In this document: in pieces, positions 10,538-22,862 of the stretch | Layout: the number at the start of each line of letters is the position of its first letter | Numbering within the stretch: position 1 is the stretch's first letter | Assembly: GCA_023014365.1 (NCBI GenBank) | Contig: JAEBUN010000011.1 | Span: forward strand, 558,001 to 622,000 | Direction: 5' to 3' | Source of the DNA: Lepiota brunneoincarnata | Taxonomy: Eukaryota; Basidiomycota; Agaricomycetes; Agaricales; Agaricaceae | Length of the DNA stretch: 64,000 nt | Made by a program: the position numbers and the translations under genes | Notes under the pieces: model-generated | What the model saw: only the letters and a program-made list of their open reading frames with translations | Databases searched by the model: none | Told to the model about the DNA's origin: nothing

Positions 10538-12494
10538 TCAAAAATGAGCTACGGGGGCAGGCTTCGCTTCCATTGTACTTGAACTTCGCTCATGCCGGCT
10601 CTGCTCCTGGGGATTACCAGACATAGCCAGGGCCGTCACAGTGGGATGTCCAATCTCCTGTTCAATCCCAACATAATCATAGGCAAATTCACCCATCTCT
10701 GCGTCATCAATACCGAGGATCTCTGCCTCCTCAGAAGCACGGAGACGAAGGCCAGGAATCCAATGCATAACCCAGAGGATAACCGTCTGCAAATTACAGG
10801 GTATATGGTTAGACGTTGGGAACAAAGGTATCAACGGAACTCAGAGGGGTGGGGGGGCACACTTACGGTCATGACCAAAGAATAGACAAAGCCAGCGGCA
10901 GAATCCGCAGCTTGATAGGCAAGCTGTACCCAATGGTGATCAATCCAGCCCCCAGGGATCTCGGTAATACCGTCGAAGCCAGCGACACTTGCTTGAGCAA
11001 AGAAAGCAGTCAGGATGTTACCGACAAGGCCGCCGATGCCATGTGAGGCAAATATCTACAGTAGGCAAAAAGAACATAGATTGACTTCCCAGTCAAAAAA
11101 GAAAAAAAGTGGAGACACGCACATCGAGTGCATCGTCATATCCAAAGATAAACTTGAGCTGAGTAGCAAAGTTACAGGCGGTGCCAGCAGAGACACCGAA
11201 TAGGATAGCCGCAGCTACAAAAAGGCTGAATACTTGGTCGGAAGTAAGAAAGAAAAAGTTATTTCTTACGAGCACCGACATAACCTGACCCAGGTGTGAT
11301 GGCGACGAGACCCGCAATGGCACCAGAGCAGAAACCAACAGCAGACCATTTCCTTTCAATACGGTAGTCCTGAATGACAGGTGTGAGGCCTCCGTAGCAT
11401 GAGAGAGAGAACCCTGAGTTTAAAGCATACCCATAACATCCAAGTCAGGCCACCAGTCGAAGCAGCGAGGTTGGTAACAATGCAAGCCTGAGCAGCCACG
11501 AGGTTTGCAGGAAAGCGCAGAACCACCAGTTAAATCCAAACCAGCCGAACCAGAGGAAGATGGTGCCGAGTACAACGTAGGTAGTATTATGAGGCTTATA
11601 GGCAAGGCGCTCAGTGCCATAGCCGCGACGCCTACCAAGGTAAACAGAGATAGCTAGGGCTGCAGTCCCGGAAACGATGTGGACGGGGGTACCACCGGCG
11701 AAATCGAGACCACCGAGCTTGGATGACCAACCTCTTGGATTCCATGTCCAGCACGCAACTGGGTCATAGACAACGGTAGTCCAGAGAAAGGCAAAAACGA
11801 GAATGGGGCCAAGACGTCCCCGCTCCGCGATAGCACCGATGGCGAGGACAGCACTCAATTATGACAGCTGATTAGTGACGCGGGTTGGCAGAAGGTACAC
11901 TTGATCAGGACTTACGTGACACTAGCAAACATGCACTGGTAGATAACGAAGATGAGGCCTGGCACACGCGGGTTTCCCACGGAAGGTTGTGCCAAAATAC
12001 CTCTCAGACCAAAATACTCTGTTGCAGTGAGGCCACATCAGAGAGATGATTGGGTGAGCTAGATCCCATGGGAACACGCACTGAGGGTACCAATGAATGG
12101 GCTGGCATCATCGCTGAAGGCGAGCGAGTAACCCCAGAAGAACCACTGTGTAACAAGATCAATCGCAGGGATGGGGTGATGGTGGTGCGAAGAGTGCCTA
12201 CCTGGAAAGAAACCACAGCCAGCGTCATCATGCTCACGAAAATCATGGACAGGGCGTTTTTTCTTCGTAGCAGGCCAGAGTAGAAGAAGCCAACACCAGG
12301 AGTCATGGTCCACACGAGAGCCGTAGCTGCCAGGACGAAAGCAATATCACCTGGGCTGTAGCCGATTGTCTTGCCCGTCTCCGGGTCTGTCCAGAACAGC
12401 TCCCCAGCTTCAAAAAATAAGATCTGTCACCTGAACAAGTCCGAGGACGGTGGGGCAAGGGAGACCTACATGAACTGTATGTGACATTGACCAT
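10538..12494 (-). CDS. Mep/Amt ammonium transporter, frame broken twice
   Basis: This is a plasma-membrane ammonium permease of the Amt/Mep family, which conducts NH4+/NH3 and in fungi can also sense ammonium. Coding starts at ATG 12494 (MVNVTYSS), then GELFWTDPETGKTIGYSPGD and TMTPGVGFFYSGLLRRKNAL, the signature of helices 2-3. Later come LDFAGGTPVHIVSGTAALA, YKPHNTTYVVLGTIFLWFGW, DYRIERKWSAVGFCSGAI, ITPGSGYVGAP, ASHGIGGLVGNILTAFF, and a cytosolic tail ending APVAHF at 10538. Roughly seven short introns are present. Between GFN and ANLVAAQACIVTNLAAS the conserved GGSALS is intact, but one extra base on each side (near 11528 and 11509) throws the frame, so the protein cannot be read through. 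Everything else is well conserved, which suggests either a very recent loss or sequence error. It would be a full-length transporter without those two bases. Confidence 0.92.
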
Positions 12495-14081
12495 CGAGTC
12501 AAGACGGAATTTGAAACGAGCGCTCTAACTTGTTTGGGGGTAAGGTGTGTATACGAGCGCCCTCGCGGTCCGGGGGAGAAGAAAGATGGCGGGAAAATCG
12601 AACAGAGGGTTCATCACAGACTTATATACCAGGTAGATTTCTGATCTGTATGATCTCTGGGGAGTTGGGACACATCTAGCGCTACCCAGCCACGCAGCGG
12701 GTATGATGGTGCTGACTAAGCAGACTATACTGTTGCTATCGTCCAATGAACATGCAAACCGAAATACCTTATCTTTGTGAGCGCGTAAATATATCATACA
12801 CATCAGAAAAACTGGACTGATATCTGTCAAGCGTGTGCTCGCGTCAGGACAAAGAAGACGGCTACTCAATGTCTTAATGAAAATGTAGGGACCAGTGGCT
12901 GCCTCCACATGCAATCGGAGGTCTTCGGTGGTAACTGATACAACTCCAGAAACCACGCTCCTCTGTGCGACAGCCATGGAAGCGCACTTTGGGCTACTTG
13001 TCCAAGCATCTGCTAAGCACATGGCACTAGAAGAACTGTTTCTATTTGAGCATAACTGGCTTCTCAGGCCTTCAGGGCCCCCCGGCTTGACCGAATATGC
13101 ATCGTGCATCATGATTTGGGGCCTCTGGCTGAACTTGGCATCAATGACCACATTGACTAATATCACCCTATGCTGCCGAACAAAAACCTATGCGCCTAAC
13201 CCAACCGCCCCTCCCCCCAATTTGACGACAGCATGTCCTAGTAGAATGAGTCCCCTACAACGCTTGGGCGGGTTGCAGGCAGCGAGCATCATCATCTTTG
13301 TGACGGTAGCAACTGTACTGTTATGACAGCGCTACTGATAGTAATGTTAATGAATCTGGAATCAACGAGGTCAAATGATCACGCTCATCACTACGAAGTA
13401 TTTGTCCGTGCCCTGTCGACTATGGCACCGCCCCGCAAAGCCGCCCGGGAAGCTATAGCAAATACAATAGACACCCACTCATCAAAATATGCTCTCAGTT
13501 TAAGAGACTCTAGGCCCATTTCCATTGTTCCGGAACTGGGATCATCCTTCTTCAGGTTCAATCATGTTTGATTAGAATAGAGTGATAGGGGTTTGTATTG
13601 GCTGCGACATGTCTGGGAATCGTCTGCGGTCAATGAGCAGGTGTCAGCTGAGTCAGAGATTGATATTTGGTATTTCAATGAGAATCAATATCATGGGATA
13701 TCATCACAGCTCTATGTGCTGAAACACTGTGGGTAAGATCTCTCCACCCAAGCCGGTGGATCATTTTCAATCAAGTTGTGTATTGGGAATAAGCATCACC
13801 CGAGAAACTGGACGACCCCAAGTCGGAGCTGTTCTTAATCAAAGAGTGTTCAGACGGTAGACGTCACCAGCTCCGTCAATGTTGATTAGCACCCACAAGA
13901 GTTCCGTGGCCAAAAGGAAATTCAGGGGATACCCGACGATTAGATCCACCACTTACCGCGTTTACGGTCCTTCAAGCTTTGGGAGATAGCGCCCATCTCT
14001 GAGGGGCCAAGGGCAAATCGTAGTCACGTGATCCAGCAACTCGTGGTCCGGGAAATTTCCAGAGTCGCGTCGTCGAGAACA
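12495..14081. other. Divergent intergenic region
   Basis: The upstream regions of the minus-strand transporter and the plus-strand mitochondrial gene meet here. A 213-codon open frame on the minus strand (12525-13166) has no recognisable domain and is Cys/Ser/Arg-rich in a scattered way; I do not call it a gene. Nothing else recognised. Confidence 0.45.
12736..12774. promoter_or_regulatory. Possible GATA-factor sites upstream of the ammonium transporter
   Basis: Two HGATAR matches read on the minus strand, CGATAG (12741-12736) and AGATAA (12774-12769), 240-280 bp upstream of the transporter start. Fungal ammonium permeases are commonly under nitrogen GATA activators (AreA/Gln3 type). Six-base sites are frequent by chance, so this is a suggestion only. 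Confidence 0.25.
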
Positions 14082-15230
14082 ATGGCCAGCACAATAGCCA
14101 GGAGGGCCGCCCATACAGTCTTTATTCGCGCCCTACCCACAAGACATATTCACTTGACCACTCCTGGTGCGCACTCCTCTCCCATAATCTTTCGAGCGGG
14201 TTGCTGAATATATCGGTTGGCGTCACAGCGCACAGCGGGTGGCTCGGGAACCTTTTGCACGGCTACAAAGAAACCGACCCCGCACCTACACCCCAATCAA
14301 CAGTCCAGAAGCAAGCTGAAGTCGTTAGACCTGCTGAGGCGGCCGCTACGCTCCCTGCCAAGGACACCACTGCCAAGTCCACCATTACTACAGAACCATC
14401 TGGAGCATCTACCGCGGTCACTAATGCGAAAAAATGGAGCAAACCCAAGAAAAGAAGATTGTCTCCGGAAGAAAAGGCACGGAGATACCAAGACACCCTC
14501 GCTTTTATCACACCTCGGCTAGGTCGACAACCACAGCTAAAGCTTCCCAAGATCAAGAAGACAACGTGGATTCGACTGTTGGGCGTTTGTCAGACCCAGG
14601 AGGAGTTGAGAAAGGTTGTGGAATTGCTCCCTCGGTGGAGGGATATGGACAACAAATTCGATGCCACCTTCTCTGAGACCTTCATTCGTAAGCCCCTTCT
14701 TTTTTGTGGTATCGAGTATTTCAAGTCCCACTCTTTCCTCTCTGAAAGGTCGCTGCCTACACCTTAAAGCACCCCAAGTAGCACTCGACGTCTTTGGCAA
14801 TTACGCAAAATATAGCGTTCCTTTGACGCTCGTCGGTGCCCGGGAACTCCTCAACGCGACGTACGACACCCAACCACTCAGCTCGATCATAACCATCACC
14901 AGTCTCTTCGATGTGTACAAACTCCCACCCGTGGCACAGGACCTCCCCTGTTGTGCCATGGTCATATCGGCTTGTCTCAAAGACGGCAGCGCGGAGGCCT
15001 TGGTCGTTGGCAAAGCACTCCTCTCGCATCTCAAGAAGGTACTGGATGAAGCGCAACCACAGCCGATACCCAGGTCCCAGGATAAGGGCGATGATATGCC
15101 AAGGGTGTGGGCTAGCTGGGCCCTGAAAAAGATTGATCGATTGTTGTTCGAGGCCAGGGGCAAGCGGGAGGAATGGCTCAGGGATTGGAGGCTGAGGAGT
15201 GGGCATATTGCTGAAACTGGACAGTTCTAA
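14082..15230 (+). CDS. Probable mitochondrial helical protein, function unknown
   Basis: Three exons, 14082-14166, 14229-14687 and 14749-15230, with consensus splice sites, sum to 1026 nt and a 341-residue protein. The N-terminus (MASTIARRAAHTVFIRALPT) is rich in Arg, Ala and Ser without acids, as in a mitochondrial targeting peptide. It is followed by a low-complexity Ala/Thr/Pro linker to about residue 95 and a basic patch (KKWSKPKKRRLSPEEKARRY). The rest (LLGVCQTQEELRKVVELL, CLHLKAPQVALDVFGNYAKY, AMVISACLKDGSAEALVVGK) looks like pairs of amphipathic helices, in the manner of PPR/TPR-type mitochondrial RNA-binding or mitoribosome-associated proteins. I do not recognise a named family. It ends in TAA at 15228-15230. 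Confidence 0.75.
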
Positions 15231-15866
15231 GCCTATTGAGTCTAGCTTTACACGTAATCTCACCGGCTCTGCTTTTGCTGGAATGCAATTCCCCATTGCT
15301 CCTGACTCTGGCAGGGAAACACCGTTGAGCGCCAAATACGGGGAAACTTATTGTCACTATGCCGCCCGTCTCAGACGATAAACGAATGATATCCTACCGA
15401 CTCACCCAAAAGTTTCATCAGGCACTGGGCATCCGTCCTGTCTAGATTCGAGCATCAAAATCTTTTTTTGCCAACTTTCTGACATTTTGACAGATCGCTT
15501 CGACATTTGGGCCTATCTCCCCAAAGTCCTCCTCTCCAGCTTGAGTGTGTCTTTTTCTCTATTAGGGGGTCGGCTTCACACGGCACACAGTAGAATGCTG
15601 AATGTCGTGATGGCTGAGCCACCTACCATCGAATGGATACAATGCTAGGATACAATATAATATATGGGCAGAAAAAGCGAGTGCTTAATCGGGTCATGAG
15701 CGAATCCTAACTGAAGCCAACCACATTCATGTAGTGCGCCCTTCCCCGGCTAGCAGTCCACCCTGAATTCTGAGAAGAAAACTGACGGGCAGTTCCGTTC
15801 GGACCTCGGGGTAAACTCGAAGCACTCCCTCTACCTTTTTGAGAGCTCGCGGGTTGTCAAGCGCTG
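15231..15866. other. Intergenic, no gene recognised
   Basis: This lies between the mitochondrial gene and the left edge of the first permease repeat unit. Nothing beyond short AT-rich runs. Confidence 0.45.
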
Positions 15867-16489
15867 ACAGAAAAGAGACCAGCCTAGTCGGAGTTGTTTC
15901 AACGAGTGGCAGGGAGACGAACGAATATCAAAACATCTTCCATCGCGACTTTCCTATCTTTCGAACAGGGCATCATCATAGGCCTTGGCTTCCCTAACGT
16001 AGTTGCTTCAGCATGTAGGATAGGATTCCTTTAGTAGCCATCGCTTCGAGGATGCTGTAATAAATGTCCGATGGGAGCCAGTTCAGTACCTGAAGCCCAA
16101 CACAAAGATCTCTAGACTTTCCTGAGGTATTCGCCTCCGTCATCGTTGAATGCAAAGCAGAGTTCTCCACACTGCTACCTTCCAGGTTTGCTACTTTCCT
16201 CTCACACGCAACATTTCCAGAGGGAGTGAGAAATTGTGTTGCAGAACCAACCCGGCGGCCTCGACCTCACCAGGGGACAAAGGGAATGATTTTATTGATT
16301 ATCGTCTCACCTAGCTAAATGATAAGTTCATCTCCAACCCGAATAGGAAAGAAGAAGTGTATCCACATGTAATTATGCCTAGGTATCATCCCGAATCTAT
16401 GTCTTTGCAGTATTTTACATGACTCGAACACCACCTCTCAACATTCGGCCCCCAGAACTTGACATGAGAAGAAACCCCGATGACCGGTT

Positions 16490-18439
16490 TCACCCGATTC
16501 GACGATTCCTCATAGCCCAACCCACCGCGCCCATCGCGAAAACGCCCCACCCAGCAACGACATGCGTCCAGTATGGCAGATACTCGTACGGCTCAAATCC
16601 GGAGGTGGCCTCACAAGAGGAGCTACGAACAGAAACACATTTGCTGCACCAAAGAAGGCTGCAGATAGTAGGGTAGCTGGCGATAAAAGGTGCCAGCGCA
16701 AATTGTGATGTTCTGAGGACTGTTTCGGCGCCGAGAGAAAAAGATAAATAAGGCCGAAGGAAATGACAGCGTTGATGACGGCAACTGGGTAGGATATCTA
16801 TCGTATTCCATACTATTAGCGGTGTTCGCTCCACTATCGATTGCCAAACGTACGACGTTGATGACGAAGTCATATGCGTCCCCTGGAGGCACAAAAAATA
16901 TAATGAGCACGCACACGAACCAGTCTGCAGCTCCGTGCTTCAGCGGATGTCACAGAGGAGAGTTAGATTTATGAACTGACGTAAACCGAAACCTGCAAGC
17001 GGCGTGCTATACGGCCAGTTCGATGCCCAGATTTTGCTGAAAGGTAAAACACCGGCTTTCCCTAGTTCTTGGTTTACGCGACCTTGGGAAAATAACTGGA
17101 ACATAGAGCTACAGCCACATTTGGTCAAAGAAAGGAGGAACGTACGAAAGCGAGAACGTTTCCTAGAGCAGAACATACAACTCCAATATCAACCCACCGC
17201 TCCACATGCTCTCCCCAGATGTTCCGCATAAGTAGAGTAACAACCAGTCGCTTAGAGTTCATAATCTCTTCCTTCGAGGCACCAGAGAAGTATGCAGCAT
17301 TCGTGAGGATATACAGAGTGGCAACAATGATAATGGCCAGGGGCCCAGCTATCCTGATGGTCCTCGCTGGATTGTGTGTCTCTGACAATGCGTAGTTTGC
17401 ACCCGAGAATCCTGTGAAAGACCAGATCACCTAGGAGAAAATTAATCAAGCAGCCCATGTGGCCGGGAGCATCCAGACATACACAATAGAGGCTCAGACA
17501 TATTGAAGATATGTTCAGAGTCGTACCCTCCCAGATGTTCTCGAAGTTCTTTCTGCCTCTCCATCGGTCCAGACCCTTTGTTGAACCTGCATGGTCAGGC
17601 ACTCCATCTCGCAATGCAACGAACCCGGTACCAACAACAATCAGGATAACAAAGATCTTGAAGACACCCAAGATATTTTGTAGCCGTAGCCCCCAGTTGG
17701 GTACTATGCCATGGAGAAGGAGAGCAGCCCGTAATGCAAGCAAAAGATGTGAGTTTGAGAGCTATGGGGGATGGTTCTTGCAAGAATAAGGCTCTTAGGA
17801 TGTATTCGCCAAAAATCAATGAGTTTCCTGCCGCCCAGCCTGCAGCACATGTCAGCTGACTGTCACCTACCTCCAAGCAGTGCGTACCCGTTGTTATAAC
17901 GTTTGCGGCGTAAACGTACGTTATCAGATATTTCGGACTAGGGAACAAATATTCCAAGTAGTTTTTCTCGCCGCCATTCCGGGGGAATGCCTAGGCATCA
18001 GATGAAAAACGGAGCACTGAACGGCAAGGTAGCAAGCTTACCGTTCCCCATACAATATAAACCTGCATACCCGCTGCAGCGATGACCGCTCCCAGAATCC
18101 ACAAAAGGCTACACCACTAAGCAACGAGAGTTGGGATCAGATGAGGTCAACTCACAGTGACGAGCCAACACTTCCGCTGAGTGCAAGGATCATGGCAGGT
18201 GTAGCGAAAATTCTCCAAAGCCAGTTAGCAATGCGGGAAATCTGAACTGTCAACGACAACTCACCTACCCAGTGCCAATGATGCGATTGAAGATGATGAA
18301 TACTACGGAGAAGACACCAATACGCCTCTTAGGATTCGGGGAGGGACTAGGCTGCGAAGTCCCATAATGATGAATCTCGTTTCCCTGAGAGCAATGGAGA
18401 ATCCAAGCCTTCTCCATTGATGTGGTGAGAACCTGGCAT
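16490..18439 (-). pseudogene. MUP1-like methionine permease, copy A, frameshifted
   Basis: This is an APC/LAT-family amino-acid permease of the MUP1 (high-affinity methionine permease) type, from ATG 18439. Diagnostic motifs are IGVFSVVFIIFNRIIGTG, LLWILGAVIAAAGMQVYIVW and AFPRNGGEKNYLEYLFPSPK, the last typical of MUP1. Later come ANYALSETHNPARTIRIAGP and the C-terminal SPATLLSAAFFGAANVFLFV. Compared with copies B and C it carries an extra base near 17732, between LTSFAC and AALLLHG, and lacks one base near 16604, after VAPLVRPP, so the end is out of frame. Two independent defects make it a likely pseudogene, though most of the protein is otherwise well conserved. Introns of about 50-65 bp match those of the other copies. 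Confidence 0.85.
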
Positions 18440-19255
18440 TTAGGACCGTAGAGGGAGTAGCCTATGGGCGTACTTGAGTACAGGAACTCCAGCTAGGACT
18501 TATTTAAGGGCGCGCAATGTGTAAGGCTATTCGCCTCCGACGGTAAGACGATGGCATCAATGTAAGAATTCCATAATACTGCAATGGAAGTTTCATCTTA
18601 CATGTAATAAGCAATCTTTCTCGGTTGCCGTCAAAGCGTCCACGACAGCAAGCACGACAATCGGGCGTTAAGATAAGGGTGTGCGCCAACCATCATCATC
18701 CCCACCTTGGCCTCTGCGATTGCTACCTCCAATTATATAAGCTGTATCTCATCCGCTGTGGGTTGATTTACTCACATATTATGCTCTACCATAGGGTGGG
18801 GGTAGGGTGATCACTGAGGAGCCTGATCCTCGCAGCAAGATGGATAGATTACATTACTGATTGCGCTCTAACGGATGAAGCGAATTAAGATAACGCTAAT
18901 CTCAAAAGTGTCTCTAGAAGGCAGGGAACGTAAATCATGTGAGACAACCAATGAATCACACAACCCTGGGTCGGTGATGAGCCTTGAGCCTGCCATCCCA
19001 TAGGAACAATATGTCACAGGCTGGGAGTACGAGGGCCAACCGTTCCAAAGGCTTAAGTCGTCCCAACGTCCACCGACATTTCCCGAGGTGCGACAGCGGC
19101 AATGATGTTCCCCGTTTTACAGTCTCAAAGAACCCGGTGATCCACAGACGTTTCTGGAATGGCTCAGGGGCCTTCGATACACTTGCTACCTCTCGCTGGG
19201 TCGATGGACGGCTGGATACTGCATCCTGATCAACCCCGCGTCGAGGGAGCTTAAT

Positions 19256-19577
19256 ATGGGGTGTATTCTATTCGTAATTAACCCTCAAATGAAGCATAAG
19301 AATACCCTCTCAATCTCCGTTCCCCCTTTGATTTCATCCTTTCCAGTGCTTAGTAGCCCAACCCACCACCCCTATCCCCCAAAACACCCCATCCCGCAAC
19401 CGCATGCGTCCAGTACGATGGATACTGATATGACTCCAATCGAAAGTGGCAAGAGCAGGGCGATTGAAGATCTTAGGTGCCAGTAATGGCCACGATGCTT
19501 CGAGGAGATACCTTGCGCTGAGAAGAAGAGATGAATGAGGCTAAAAGGAGATAACGGCGTGGATGACGGCAAGTGGG
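19256..19577 (-). pseudogene. 3' tail of a second, diverged permease (unit A), truncated
   Basis: The segment matches the 3' end of the permease relic in unit C (33720-34100), including the non-coding CCCTCTCAATCTCCGTTCC block and the shared stretch for the last helix. It stops abruptly at an LTR boundary at 19578, so the rest of the gene is gone from this unit. Confidence 0.65.
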
Positions 19578-20291
19578 TGTAGAGGTGGGCAAGCGGCTAC
19601 ACCTGCAAAGGCTGCCCTATGCCACCTCTCGTAGGACTCGGAACCCGAACTCGGAACCCAAAATCCAAACTCGGATCAAGAAACTCGGAGCGCCCAGCTG
19701 AACAAAGCCGTTATCATTTCGCGACATATCCCTTTCACTTGAAACCTCTTACATTCCCTAACAAATAAATTTTCACTACTTTTCTATTCCTTTCCCTGAA
19801 CTTGAACCATAGCATAAGTTTTCTCCCCATATATAGACTCCTCTGAGCCTCGCATACCACCCCTTTCATCTTTTCTATTCTGTTTTCCCATTTCCCTGTT
19901 AACGTAGTCGTGAAAACTTCACGATCTCTCCTGTTTCACGTTCCTTATTCTCCAGATTTGTTCTAGTATAATTATCTCTCGATTTTTCGATCCGTTTCGG
20001 TACAGAAAACATAGCTAGTACAATAATTTACTTGTATATAAAGTTCCGAGCTCACTTATGAGCTCGGCAGTCAATATAGGACCCAAAAACTCCCTCTCAG
20101 TCTCATTCTCCCTCTCTCTCTCACTCTCTCACATATAACTCGTCTTTCTTGGTTTTCGAAGCCCAGTGGTTTTTTCGCCAACCACACTCGCCCCTTTGTT
20201 TGTTCGTGTTAGCGCTGTTTCGATCGTGTTTCGTTTGTGTTTCGGTTTCGTTTCGGCGCTTTTCACGTGCTGAGGAGTCGAGTTCTCTTCA
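19578..20291 (+). mobile_element. Solo LTR (family 1), no target duplication
   Basis: A 714-bp element begins TGTAGAGGTGGGCAAGC and ends GAGTTCTCTTCA, the TG...CA termini of an LTR. Nearly the same sequence recurs inverted at 24581-25294 and 25684-27973, and direct at 29789-30491. No gag-pol lies beside it. Its flanks (TGGG on the left, CAAT on the right) do not match, unlike the other copies, so it probably formed by recombination between two LTRs and marks a deletion joining units A and B. Confidence 0.85.
20035..20067 (+). promoter_or_regulatory. LTR core promoter: TATA box followed by a palindrome
   Basis: TATATAAAG (20035-20043) is followed at once by a 22-base imperfect palindrome, CCGAGCTC then GAGCTCGG around a six-base centre (20046-20067). 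The arrangement is kept in the LTR copies near 24820, 25900 and 30250. A TATA box with a hairpin at the start of the transcribed repeat (R) is a plausible LTR promoter; activity is inferred. Confidence 0.5.
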
Positions 20292-20926
20292 CAATGATTG
20301 GTAGACGGAGGCAGGGAGACGAACGAATATCAAAACGCCTGCCATTGAAACTTTCCATCTTTCGACCAGGGCACCAATCATCATAGACCTTGGCTTCCCT
20401 AACGTAGTTGCTCCAGCATGTAGGATTGGATTCCTTTGGTAGCCATCGCTTCGAGGATTCTGTACTAAATGTTTGGTAGGTCGACTCAGTTCAATACCTG
20501 AGCCGTCAAAGATCTCTAGACTTTCGGTGTGCTTGATATTCGCCTCCGTCATTGCTGAATGTGAAGTAGAGTTCTCATATGTGCTTCTAAGCCAGCTACT
20601 TTGCTCTCGCATGTACTCAAGCGCTCAAGACTTCTCACATACAAGATTTCCAGAGGCAGGTGAAAAACTATACTGCCAAAATAACTAGGCGGCCTGACTT
20701 CACTAAAAGAATGGTTCGTTAGCTAGCGTCTTGCCTAGCCAAGGGATAAGTTCATTCTCCAACCCGAATATGAAAGAAGTGTATCAGAATGTATTCCGCG
20801 CGTAGTTATGCCTAAGTATCATCGCGAATCTGTCTTTGCAGATTTTATGACTCGATCACAGCCCCTCAAATTTCGGCTCCCAGAGGTTGGCATGAGGTGA
20901 AACCCTGGCGACCTGCTCCACCTGAT

Positions 20927-22862
20927 TCAACGATTCTTCATGGCCCAACATACCGCGCCTATCGCGAAAACACCCCACCCAGCAACGACATGCGTCCAGT
21001 ATGGTAGATCCTCATACGGCTCAAATCCGGAAGGTGGCCTCACAAGAGGAGCTACGAACAAAAACACATTTGCTGCACCAAAGAAGGCTGCAGACAGTAG
21101 GGTGGCTGGTGATAGAAGGTGCCAGTGTAAATGGCGATATTCGGAGGACTTTTTGGACGCCGAGATAAAAAGATAAATAAGGCCGAAGGAAATGACAGCG
21201 TTGATGACGGCGACCGGGTAGGATATCTGTCATATTTCATACCATTAACAGTGTTCGCCGCAATATTGATTGCCAAACGTACGACGTTAATGACGAAGTC
21301 ATATGCGTCCCCTGGAGGCACGAAAAATATAATGAGCACGCACACGAACCAGTCTGTATAGCTCCGGGCGTCAGTTGATGCCACAAAGGGGAGTTAGATT
21401 TGGGAACTGACGTAAACCGAAACCCGCAAGCGGCGTGCTATACGGCCAGTTCGATGCCCAGAATTTGCTGAAAGGTAGAACGCCGGCTTTCCCAAGTTCT
21501 TGGTTTACGCGACCTTGGGAAAATAACTGGAACATAGAGCTACAGCCTCATTCGGTAAACGAAAGAAGAACGTACCAAAGCGAGAACATTTCCCAGAGCA
21601 GAACACACAACTCCAATATCGACCCACCGCTCTACGTGCTCTCCCCATATGTTCCGCATAAGTAAAGTAACAACCAGTCGCTTAGAGTTGATAATCTCTT
21701 CCTTCGAGGCACCAGAGAAGTATGCAGCATTCGTGAGGACATACAGAGTGGCAACAACGATAATGGCGAGGGGCCCAGCTATCCTGATGGTCCTCGCCGG
21801 ATTGTGTATCTCCGACAATGTGTAGTTTGCACCCGAGAATCCCGCGAAGGACCAGATCACCTAGGAAAAAATAAACCGAGCAGCCCATGCGTCTGGGAGT
21901 ATCCGGACATACGCAATAGAGGCTCAGACATATTGAAGATATGTTCAGAGCCGTACCCTCCCAGATATTTTCGAAATTCCTTCTGCCCCTCCATCGATCC
22001 GTACCCTTTGTTGAGCCTGCATGTTCGGGGACTCCATCTCGCAATGCTACAAACCCGGTACCAACAACAATCAGGACAACAAAGATCTTGAATACGCCTA
22101 ACATATTTTGCAGCCGCAACCCCCAGTTGGGTACTATGCCGTGGAGAAGAAGAGCAGCCGTGATGCAAGCAAAAGATGTGAGTTTGAGAGCCATTGGGGA
22201 TGGTTCTTGCAAGAATAAGGCTTTTAGGACGTATTCGCCAAAAATCAATGAGTTTCCCGCCGCATAGCCTGTAGCACATGTGAGCTGACCGTCCACTACC
22301 ACCAAGTGTTGCGTACCCATTAATGTAACATTTGCGGCGTACACATGCGTTATCAGATATTTCGGACTAGGGAACAGATATTCCAAGTAGTTTTTCTCGC
22401 CGCCATTCCGGGGGAACGCCTAGGTATCAGATGACAAAACGGACCACCGAACGACAGGGTCACCAGCTTACCGTACCCCATACAATATAAACCTGCATAC
22501 CCGCTGCAGCGATGACCGCTCCCAGAATCCACAAAAGGCTACACACCGCTCAGCAATGAGAGTTGGAATCAGATGAGGTCAACTCACAGTGACGAACCAA
22601 CACTTCCGCTGAGTGCAAGGACCATTGCAGGTGTAGCGAAAATTCTCCAAAGACAGTCAGCAATGCGGGGAAATATGAATTGTCAATGGCAGCTCACCTA
22701 CCCAGTACCAATGATGCGATTGAAGATGATGAATACAACGGAGAAGACACCAATACCTCTCTTGTGGCCCGGTGAGAGACTAGTCCCATAATGATGAGTC
22801 TCGCTTCCTGAGAGCAATGGAGAATGCAAGCCTTCTCCACTGATGTGGTGAGAGCCCGACAT
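20927..22862 (-). CDS. MUP1-like methionine permease, copy B
   Basis: An intact-looking APC-superfamily amino-acid permease of the MUP1 group, a plasma-membrane importer of methionine or related amino acids. It starts at ATG 22862 (MSGSHHISGEGLHSPLLSGS) and reads IGVFSVVFIIFNRIIGTG, GIFATPAMVLALSGSVGSS, LLWILGAVIAAAG and AFPRNGGEKNYLEYLFPSPK. It continues YAAGNSLIFGEYVLKALF, AALLLHGIVPNWGLRLQNM, VIWSFAGFSGANYTLSEIHN, GEHVERWVDIGVVCSALGN, PPGDAYDFVIN, SYPVAVINAVISFGLIYLF, and ends AVCWAMKNR at 20927. Around ten membrane helices can be picked out and eight or more short introns fit consensus. No frame break was found by reading all junctions. It sits in a tandem array with copies A and C, transcribed in the same direction. 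Confidence 0.85.

Larger units (their letters stand above)
15867..19577. repeat. Permease segmental repeat, unit A
   Basis: This is the first of three units matching each other at DNA level. It starts with a block beginning AAAAGAGACCAGCCT (shared with 29640) and a non-coding segment shared with 20300-20800 and 30500-30800. It then holds the permease gene, its upstream region (18440-19250, shared with 22863-23690 and 32882-33720), and the tail of a second permease, cut off by an LTR at 19578. Confidence 0.85.

Noticed and set aside
12525..13166. 213-codon minus-strand open frame upstream of the ammonium transporter
   Set aside because: No domain, no plausible splice structure, and Cys/Ser-rich scattered composition; one such frame in 64 kb of moderately GC-rich DNA is not surprising.
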